This document shows, in pieces, positions 7,235-13,474 of a stretch of DNA of 25,854 bases. The notes under the pieces are model-generated. The model did not search any database and was not told the origin of the DNA. It was given only the letters and a program-made list of their open reading frames with translations. Position 1 is the first letter of the stretch. The number at the start of each line of letters is the position of its first letter. The DNA lies in the NCBI GenBank assembly GCA_016868485.1, contig VGGT01000004.1, positions 1-25,854 on the forward strand, read 5' to 3'. Origin of the DNA: Bacteroidota bacterium (GTDB taxonomy: Bacteria > Bacteroidota > Bacteroidia > UBA7662). Made by a program: the position numbers and the translations under genes.

Positions 7235-7277
7235 TTTGGCTAGGCCTGCAAATTTCCGTATTTTTGCAGTTTGCAGG
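7235..7277 (+). promoter_or_regulatory. Promoter of the DUF349 gene with bracketing inverted repeat
   Basis: TTTG (7235-7238), 20 bases, then TATTTTTG (7259-7266) match the Bacteroidota -33/-7 promoter, giving a start near 7273 and a leader of about 35 bases. The perfect 8-bp inverted repeat CCTGCAAA (7245-7252) / TTTGCAGG (7270-7277) brackets the -7 element, which suggests an operator. Confidence 0.7.
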
Positions 7278-7307
7278 TTATTTTTTATCAATTGTTATTT
7301 TAAGTAC

Positions 7308-9374
7308 ATGATGCAGGGCGACTTAGAGCAGGATTCAATGCGACCAGAATTGAATGGTACAGAACAGGCGACCGTTTCGGACGTGCAGGGTGAAGAGGCC
7401 CCAGAAAGCACCATCGTTTCTATGGATACTGAAACACAGGATGTTGTGCCCGTTTCATCGACAGGCGAGCCGGGCAGTCATGAGCCTGTGGATGTTATGG
7501 ATGAAAACCAACCGAAAGACACCGCGGCCCACGATGAATTCGACAACGCACATTTCGCAGAGGAGTCGGAGGGGCCTGAACCCGCCATGACAGCCGAAAT
7601 GCTCGACGCCATGGATACCGCTACCTTGGTAACCCTACTCACAGAAGCTTGCAGACATACAGACCTCCGAACGCAGAGGGATCAAATTTCTGTGCTGCGC
7701 GCTGTACTCATCGACCGTTTCGACATGGAGAAACGCAGGGCACGCGCTGAATACCTGGCCGCTGGTGGAATGGAAGAAGACTACGCCCCAGATCCCGATC
7801 CCTTATTCCTTTTGTTTATGGATACCATAAGCAAATACCAGCAACGCCGCCAACAAGAACGTGAACTGCGCGACCGAGAACAAGCAGAAGGTCTCAGAAG
7901 AAAAGAAGAAATACTGGCAGAGCTCTCTAAAGCTGTCGAACAGGAGGAAAATGGCGTTCAATTGGAACCCAACACCATCAAAGGTCTTCAGCAACGATGG
8001 AATGAAAGCGGCCATGTACCGGCCGAACAACGACAAGAACTCTGGAAACGCTTCCAAGCCCTCATCGATCGATTCTATGCCAATTTGCGCATCAACCGTG
8101 AATTGAAGGAACTTGATATGCAAAAGAATTTGGCATTCAAGATCGGATTGTGCGAACAAGCCGAATCCTTGATGCTGATGAGTGACCTCAACAAAGCATT
8201 GGGTACACTCGCGGGCATGCACGAACTCTGGAAAAACACGGGGCCTGTTTCTCGCGAACAACGCGAAGAAGTTTGGCAGCGATTTAAGTTGGCCTCTGAC
8301 CGCATACATGAACGCAGACGTGAACGACAAGCCGAAATGGATGCGGTTTTTGCTGAAAATCTACGTCTAAAGACGGGCGTTATGAGCCTGCTCAAAGATA
8401 CGCTCGATCAGGGTCTACCCTCTTCACCTGCGGCTTGGAATGAAATGGGGCAAAAGGTGGAAAAAATTCAGGCGGATTGGCGTGCGATAGGTCCGGTTGC
8501 ACGTGAAAAACAGGATGAATTGTGGACAAACTTCCGCTCGTTGCTTTCCACCTTTTTTGAGCAGCGGGGTCAGTTTTTTAAGGAAAGGAAACAGGAATGG
8601 GGTCAACTGCGACAGGAAGCTGAAAGGATCTGTGTTGCTGCCGAAGAGCACGCCAACAGTACCGACTGGAAGGTTGCCACGGAGGCACTGATTGGCTTAC
8701 AAGAAGACTGGAAAAAATGCAATTCGCTGCCCCACAAAATCAGAGAGAAGTATTGGATTCGTTTCAAAGCGGCTAAGGACCTATTTTTTAATCGAAAAAA
8801 GGAACACTTCAAAGACCAAGATGCACGCCATGCGGAAACCAAAGCAATTCTGGAATCATTAGCGGCGGAGGTGGAAGCGTTTGTGGCTGGTGGCGAACAT
8901 AAAAGCGATCTCGAGGCCCTTCAGGCTTTTCAGCGCCGATGGACTGCTGCTCCACCCCTCCCCTTGCGCATGAGGGAGGCCATACACAACCGTTACCGCA
9001 ACGCCCTCCAGGCACATTATGACCAGTTACACGCCTCTTCACGCTCCAGTAATCCGGATCGCTACAGGCCGACTTCCGGTAACAGTCGTCCAAACAGCCG
9101 GCGTCGAGACTCATCATCCGAAGACGGGCAGAATATAGACACCCCGGCGCGACGCGACCGCAATAGGCTACAAACGCAGCTGAATGAACTGGAAAACGAC
9201 ATCCGTTTATGGGAGAACAACATTCACTTCTTTTCCATGTCGAAAAACGCTGATGTCCTTCGGGCAGAGGTTCAAGCGAAAATCGACAAAGCTAAGAAGG
9301 AAGCTGAACGACTGAAAAAGCAAATGGCCGAATCCCAAAAAACAGAGCGCCAGAATCCAGAACAAGGCGTCTAA
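7308..9374 (+). CDS. DUF349 repeat protein
   Basis: This 688-residue cytoplasmic protein has unknown molecular function. An acidic, low-complexity N-terminus (about 1-95) is followed by five DUF349-type helical repeats, each with a W...G.(V/L)....(R/K)...W..F-like core, near residues 225, 303, 386, 463 and 540, about 77-83 residues apart. The first three carry the best motif (RWNESGHVP, LWKNTGPVS, DWRAIGPVA); the fifth has lost the second Trp. A polar linker and a C-terminal coiled coil (about 620-680) follow. The ATG at 7308, or the adjacent one at 7311, fits the promoter at 7235-7266; the longer open frame upstream overlaps HMG-CoA lyase. The stop overlaps that of the convergent pseudouridine synthase gene. 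Confidence 0.9.
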   Translation: MMQGDLEQDSMRPELNGTEQATVSDVQGEEAPESTIVSMDTETQDVVPVSSTGEPGSHEPVDVMDENQPKDTAAHDEFDNAHFAEESEGPEPAMTAEMLDAMDTATLVTLLTEACRHTDLRTQRDQISVLRAVLIDRFDMEKRRARAEYLAAGGMEEDYAPDPDPLFLLFMDTISKYQQRRQQERELRDREQAEGLRRKEEILAELSKAVEQEENGVQLEPNTIKGLQQRWNESGHVPAEQRQELWKRFQALIDRFYANLRINRELKELDMQKNLAFKIGLCEQAESLMLMSDLNKALGTLAGMHELWKNTGPVSREQREEVWQRFKLASDRIHERRRERQAEMDAVFAENLRLKTGVMSLLKDTLDQGLPSSPAAWNEMGQKVEKIQADWRAIGPVAREKQDELWTNFRSLLSTFFEQRGQFFKERKQEWGQLRQEAERICVAAEEHANSTDWKVATEALIGLQEDWKKCNSLPHKIREKYWIRFKAAKDLFFNRKKEHFKDQDARHAETKAILESLAAEVEAFVAGGEHKSDLEALQAFQRRWTAAPPLPLRMREAIHNRYRNALQAHYDQLHASSRSSNPDRYRPTSGNSRPNSRRRDSSSEDGQNIDTPARRDRNRLQTQLNELENDIRLWENNIHFFSMSKNADVLRAEVQAKIDKAKKEAERLKKQMAESQKTERQNPEQGV

Positions 9375-10090
9375 ACATCATATTTATTGAGCACCTTCAA
9401 CATAACCCGAATATCTTCGGGATAAGGTGCCTCTATATCGAGATGTAGTCCTTCACCGTAGGTCAACACAATCCTTCGGGCATGAAGTGCCATCCTCCTG
9501 ATCATTGGAGGTTCTTCTTGATGCTCGGAAATGCGGTAGTGCCGCTTGATCCGCGAAAGGAATGGTATGGTTCCACCGTATTCTAAGTCGTGCGCAATGT
9601 GCATTCCCCTACAATTCAGATGCACCCTGATTTGATGGGTACGACCTGTTACGGGCTGGCATTCCATTAAGGTGAAGTGACGAAAGTGCTCCAAAGCGTT
9701 AAAATGGGTAACTGCTTCTTTTCCATCGGAAAAATCAATACGCATCAATCCATTTCGTGCCATGCCAATTGGTAAATCTACCGTCATGTTTTCCGTTTTA
9801 TGGATCCCTTCTACGACAGCATGATAGTATTTCTGCACTTTTCTGTGTTCAAACTGCATGGAAACATGCCGATAGGTTTCTTCGTCGCGCGCCATGACCA
9901 GAACACCGGATGTTTCTTTGTCGAGCCGATGGCATAAAATGATGCCTGGGTGCGCAGAGCGCGCCATCTGCAACAGCGACGACTTGTGCGCCGTACGTTC
10001 ATCGAGGGAACTGATGTGGGGTGGCTTGTTGACCACGACTATGCGATCGTCTTCGTACAATACGATATCCTTCCATCCAAGTGCTTTCAT
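9371..10090 (-). CDS. RluA-family pseudouridine synthase
   Basis: This 239-residue RNA pseudouridine synthase of the RluA family isomerises uridine in rRNA or tRNA. The hallmark motif HRLDKETSG is at 54-62 with catalytic Asp57. It is followed by the family's GRTHQIRVHL segment (about 158-167) and the C-terminal RMALHA strand. There is no N-terminal S4 domain, so it is of the short single-domain type, and the target uridine cannot be told from sequence. Its stop (TAG) and the DUF349 stop (TAA) share bases within CTAA at 9371-9374. A TATATTTG element sits five bases before the ATG. Confidence 0.93.
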   Translation of the reverse strand: MKALGWKDIVLYEDDRIVVVNKPPHISSLDERTAHKSSLLQMARSAHPGIILCHRLDKETSGVLVMARDEETYRHVSMQFEHRKVQKYYHAVVEGIHKTENMTVDLPIGMARNGLMRIDFSDGKEAVTHFNALEHFRHFTLMECQPVTGRTHQIRVHLNCRGMHIAHDLEYGGTIPFLSRIKRHYRISEHQEEPPMIRRMALHARRIVLTYGEGLHLDIEAPYPEDIRVMLKVLNKYDV

Positions 10091-10095
10091 GCGGG

Positions 10096-10103
10096 CAAAT
10101 ATA
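10096..10103 (-). promoter_or_regulatory. -7 promoter element TATATTTG next to the RluA-type start
   Basis: TATATTTGCCCGC runs directly into the ATG at 10090 on the minus strand. This exact TAnnTTTG match would place transcription start at about the start codon. No TTG lies at the usual -33 distance. Confidence 0.4.
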
Positions 10104-10152
10104 CGCTTCGCCCTTGCTCAGGGTGGAAGAAAAAACCAACACGGACGAAGGT

Positions 10153-11187
10153 TTACTGCAGAGGGGCCTTGGCCAAGGTGAATCCAAAAGTTGTGCCCAT
10201 GCCTTGGCTAGAACGCACATGAACTTGCTGACCGTGCGCCTCTACTATATGCTTCACAATGGACAGACCCAATCCTGTACCCCCTTGCTCGCGCGAACGG
10301 GACGCATCTACCCGATAAAATCGATCGAAAAGGCGCGGCAGGTGTTCGGCTTCAATACCAATTCCCGTATCGGTCACATCCACGAGGTAATGACTATCCA
10401 TATCATAGATACCGATGAGGGTACTCCCCTTCTCTTTGCCGTATCGAATGGAATTGGAAAGCAGATTGATCAACACTTGTCGAATTTTCTTTTTATCGGC
10501 CCGAACGAAAAACGGTGGCCGAATACCTGGCTTCATCGAAAGCGTTATGCCTCTTTCTCCCGCTTTGAACTCCAATGCTTCACATACATCGCGACACTGA
10601 TCGTGGATGTCGTAGGTCTCCCAATCGAGATCAATATCCCCTTCCAACTCGGAGATACTGAGCAGGTCGTGGACCAGTTGCTCCATCCGATCTGCGCTTC
10701 GTGCCGCTTTTTTGAGAAAATGCCGTGCCAGCATGGGGTCCTCTAAGGCTCCATCCAGCAAACTATGTACGTATCCTTGGATGTTGAAAATCGGGGTCTT
10801 GAGTTCATGCGATACGTTGCCTATGAACTGTTTTCGGTATTGCTCGAGCGCCAGTTCGCGTGGCTTTGCCTCCTCCTTTTCTTGAAGATACTTTTCGATT
10901 TGGCCGGTTACTTCTTCAAGGGGGTTGTGTGCCAGCATACCCGCTAAGTCGGTGTCCGATTTCCCTGTTTTGTGGTTAAAAATCAACTTATAGATACTCT
11001 TTACTTTTCTGTAGAGGTAATATTCTACCACCAAAAACACCAAAACAGCCACCATGAGGCTCGCGACGCAACTGAGCAAAAAACCATTGAGATCGAGGCG
11101 ATTGGTTAGCCATGCCAATGGCTGATAGAATACAAAAAAAACCAGGCCTGTTAATACGGCGAGCGCGCGTGGGGTGGGGTTTTTCAC
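10153..11187 (-). CDS. PhoR-like sensor histidine kinase
   Basis: This is a 344-residue membrane histidine kinase. Two hydrophobic segments (about 8-27 and 34-56) with almost no periplasmic loop suggest that it senses membrane or cytoplasmic signals. The dimerisation box is FIGNVSHELKTP with phospho-accepting His127. The catalytic domain has INLLSNSIRYG (N box), DTGIGI (G1), FDRFYRVD (F) and GGTGLGLSIVK (G2). It starts with GTG, overlapping the response-regulator stop by four bases (GTGA), so the pair is translationally coupled. The architecture resembles the PhoR kinases that partner PhoB, but the signal is not evident. Confidence 0.95.
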   Translation of the reverse strand: MKNPTPRALAVLTGLVFFVFYQPLAWLTNRLDLNGFLLSCVASLMVAVLVFLVVEYYLYRKVKSIYKLIFNHKTGKSDTDLAGMLAHNPLEEVTGQIEKYLQEKEEAKPRELALEQYRKQFIGNVSHELKTPIFNIQGYVHSLLDGALEDPMLARHFLKKAARSADRMEQLVHDLLSISELEGDIDLDWETYDIHDQCRDVCEALEFKAGERGITLSMKPGIRPPFFVRADKKKIRQVLINLLSNSIRYGKEKGSTLIGIYDMDSHYLVDVTDTGIGIEAEHLPRLFDRFYRVDASRSREQGGTGLGLSIVKHIVEAHGQQVHVRSSQGMGTTFGFTLAKAPLQ

Positions 11188-11867
11188 GGATTGACGAACT
11201 TGTAACCTACTCCTTTTATGGTTACAATATAGTCATCTCCTAACTTTTCTCTGATCTTCCGCACGTGTACATCTATGGTACGGTTTATGACCACTACGTC
11301 ATTGCCCCAGATCAACTCCAAGATCTTATCTCGGTTGAAGACCTTTCCGGGTGAACAAGCCAATAGATAAAGCAGTTCAAATTCTTTTCGCGCCAATGGG
11401 AGCACCTTTCCGTTGAGTGTCACAGAATAGGTATCCCGATCTATAATAAGCGGAGGCATCTCCAATCGTGTGGGTGATGCATTTCGGGTGAGGGCGGCCC
11501 GACGGATGAGGGCGTTGATCCGACTCACCAAGGCCGCGGGTTTTATGGGCTTGGGGATATAATCATCTGCTCCCACTTCAAAACCCATGACTTCCACAAA
11601 TTCCTCCTCGCGTGCGGTGAGGAAGGCGATCAGAACATCTTTGAATCGATCCATTTTTCTGATCTGGCGACAGGTTTCAATTCCGTCGAGGACGGGCATC
11701 ATCACGTCGAGAATGACTACATCGGGTGTGACTTCTTTAAGTTTTTTTAGTGCTTCTTGCCCGTTCGGGGTCACATAAACCTCGAAGCCTTCCTTTTTTA
11801 AGGTGTATTCGATGATTTCACGCGCGTCTGGCGTATCCTCGGCAACCAGGATTTTGTAGGTGGGCAT
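11184..11867 (-). CDS. PhoB/OmpR-family response regulator
   Basis: This is a 227-residue two-component response regulator. The receiver domain has acidic residues E10/D11, phospho-acceptor Asp54 in VILDVMMPVLDG, Thr84 and Lys106. The C-terminal winged helix (about 135-227) includes ARKEFELLYLLA and the recognition region RTIDVHVRKIREKLG. I chose the ATG at 11867 (MPTYKILVAED) over one at 11912. It gives the normal family length, and a -7 element (11888-11895) lies inside the longer version. A PhoP-box-like repeat at 11917-11933 suggests autoregulation. It forms an operon with the kinase gene downstream. Confidence 0.95.
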   Translation of the reverse strand: MPTYKILVAEDTPDAREIIEYTLKKEGFEVYVTPNGQEALKKLKEVTPDVVILDVMMPVLDGIETCRQIRKMDRFKDVLIAFLTAREEEFVEVMGFEVGADDYIPKPIKPAALVSRINALIRRAALTRNASPTRLEMPPLIIDRDTYSVTLNGKVLPLARKEFELLYLLACSPGKVFNRDKILELIWGNDVVVINRTIDVHVRKIREKLGDDYIVTIKGVGYKFVNP

Positions 11868-11887
11868 AGATCTGTCGCTGTTCGACA

Positions 11888-11933
11888 CAAAGCTATCGTT
11901 TGTATGACCCATGGCGTGTTAAGTGTGCGTTAA
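11888..11933 (-). promoter_or_regulatory. Response-regulator promoter with PhoP-box-like direct repeat
   Basis: On the minus strand TTAACG (11933-11928) and TTAACA (11922-11917) are spaced 11 bp apart, like the PhoB/PhoP-family half-sites TT(A/C/T)ACA-N5-TT(C/T/A)ACA known from Bacillus. Then 21 bases lead to TAGCTTTG (11895-11888), an exact TAnnTTTG. The repeat occupies the place of a missing -33 TTG, the layout of an activator-dependent promoter. Confidence 0.55.
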
Positions 11934-12004
11934 ATAGACAAGTGTTTTCTGACAACAGGAACTTGGGCATGGGGCACACCGGGCATGGGGTAAACGATGC
12001 CGTT

Positions 12005-13474
12005 TCAACCCTCCAGTAGCTCCTCCAGAAGCCGTGTAGCTAATTTTGGATCTGCCTTTCCGCCCGATTTCTTCATAAGCTCGCCCATAAAGAGTCCGAT
12101 CATGCCCTTCTTGCCCGATCGGTAGGCGGCGACCTTATCAGGCCAAGCCAGAAGCACCTCCTGCGCCAATCGCGATAACTCATCGGTGTCTTTCAGCTGT
12201 TGCAAACCCATTCGATCGGCCAATTCAGACGGATCCGCTTGGGGCTCATTCAGAAGGGCAGGAAATAACTTTTGCACAGCGGCCGTATGGCTAATGCCAC
12301 CCTCTTCCACCAACTCGGTTAAGCGTGCAAGGCATTCGGCTGAAATCGGAAAATCAATCATCGAGAGGGCATTGGCATTGAGCCAAGATTTAACGGGTCC
12401 CATCACCCAATTGGCGGCCGCTTTGAAATGTTTCGTTTTTTTGATTGCTTCGTTATAATAGAGCGCAACATCCTTGGTTTCGGTCAACACCCCAGCGTCG
12501 TATTCACTCAGTCCGCAACGTGTGGTGAAGTCTAGCAGTAACGCGGCAGGAAGTGGCGGCATGGCAGTACGTACTGCTGATTTCCAGTCTTCAGTCACCA
12601 AAACCGGTTGAAGGTCCGGTTCCGGGAAATAGCGATAATCGTTGGCTTGTTCCTTGGAACGAAGAGCAAATGTGTTCCCTCGGCCAGCATCGAAACTTCG
12701 GGTCTCGCTGCTGATGACTTGGCCCAACTCAATCATGGCCATCTGTCGTTCGAATTCGTGCTCAATCGCCTTTTGAACGTGCCTGATTGAATTCATATTC
12801 TTGACCTCAACTTTTGTTCCGAATTGGGGGTCACCCTTCTTGCGAACACTGATGTTGGCATCGCAGCGCATACTCCCTTCTTCCATATTACCGTCGCAAA
12901 TTTCCAAATAACGCAGCAATCGACGCATCTCGGTAAGGTACTGACCCGCCTGGGCGGCACTGCGGATGTCGGGCTCTGTGACGATTTCCAGGAGGGGAAC
13001 ACCACAACGGTTCAGGTCGATGAGCGAATCGTAGGGGTCTTGATCATGCATACTCTTTCCGGCATCCTCCTCCATGTGAATTCGGGTGATGCGCAGCCGA
13101 AATACCTGTCCGTCTGCCTGCTTGAGATCCATAAAGCCCTCGGTAGCAATCGGTGTCGTATGTTGGGTGATCTGATAGCCTTTAGGTAAATCCGCATAGA
13201 AGTAATTCTTACGGGCAAATTCATTGCGTTCCCTGATTCGGCAGTTTAAGGCGATGCCCAATCGGATGGCATCATCAACCACCTGACGATTCAGGAGGGG
13301 AAGTGTTCCGGGGTGCCCTAATGTTATAGCACTGACCTGTGTATTGGGTGCGGCACCGTATTCGGTGGGATCCGAAGAGAAAGCTTTTGAATGGGTCGTT
13401 AACTGTGCGTGAACCTCTAAACCCACTACCAGTTCATACGGATGATCTTCGTTTGGCTTCATTGATTGAATCAT
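12005..13474 (-). CDS. gatB: Aspartyl/glutamyl-tRNA amidotransferase subunit B
   Basis: This 489-residue GatB is the kinase/transamidation subunit of GatCAB, which converts Glu-tRNA(Gln) or Asp-tRNA(Asn) to the amidated forms. The N-terminal block ELVVGLEVHAQL, the PNTQVSAITLGHPGTLPLLN segment and EVKNMNSIRHVQKAIEHEFERQ are typical, as is the C-terminal Yqey-like domain ending GKADPKLATRLLEELL. The zinc-binding cysteines found in many GatB proteins (CxC near 33-35, CPVC near 48-51) are replaced by SSD and SAIT. The ATG overlaps the alaS stop by four bases (ATGA); another ATG lies four codons in. gatA and gatC are not in this window. Confidence 0.96.
   Translation of the reverse strand: MIQSMKPNEDHPYELVVGLEVHAQLTTHSKAFSSDPTEYGAAPNTQVSAITLGHPGTLPLLNRQVVDDAIRLGIALNCRIRERNEFARKNYFYADLPKGYQITQHTTPIATEGFMDLKQADGQVFRLRITRIHMEEDAGKSMHDQDPYDSLIDLNRCGVPLLEIVTEPDIRSAAQAGQYLTEMRRLLRYLEICDGNMEEGSMRCDANISVRKKGDPQFGTKVEVKNMNSIRHVQKAIEHEFERQMAMIELGQVISSETRSFDAGRGNTFALRSKEQANDYRYFPEPDLQPVLVTEDWKSAVRTAMPPLPAALLLDFTTRCGLSEYDAGVLTETKDVALYYNEAIKKTKHFKAAANWVMGPVKSWLNANALSMIDFPISAECLARLTELVEEGGISHTAAVQKLFPALLNEPQADPSELADRMGLQQLKDTDELSRLAQEVLLAWPDKVAAYRSGKKGMIGLFMGELMKKSGGKADPKLATRLLEELLEG

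Noticed and set aside
6795..7307. Upstream extension of the DUF349 open frame
   Set aside because: It runs antisense through HMG-CoA lyase, and the promoter at 7235-7266 would lie inside it. The ATG at 7308 fits better.
11965..11990. Direct repeat GGGCATGGGG (11965-11974 and 11981-11990) between gatB and the response regulator gene
   Set aside because: It is only two short GC-rich copies, far upstream of the promoter, with no link to a known site; probably chance or a small duplication.
13317..13333. Stretch resembling the fbp leader (AATGTTATAGCA) inside gatB
   Set aside because: It is coding sequence, lacks CCTTATC at the right spacing and is not near a start, so it is treated as coincidence.
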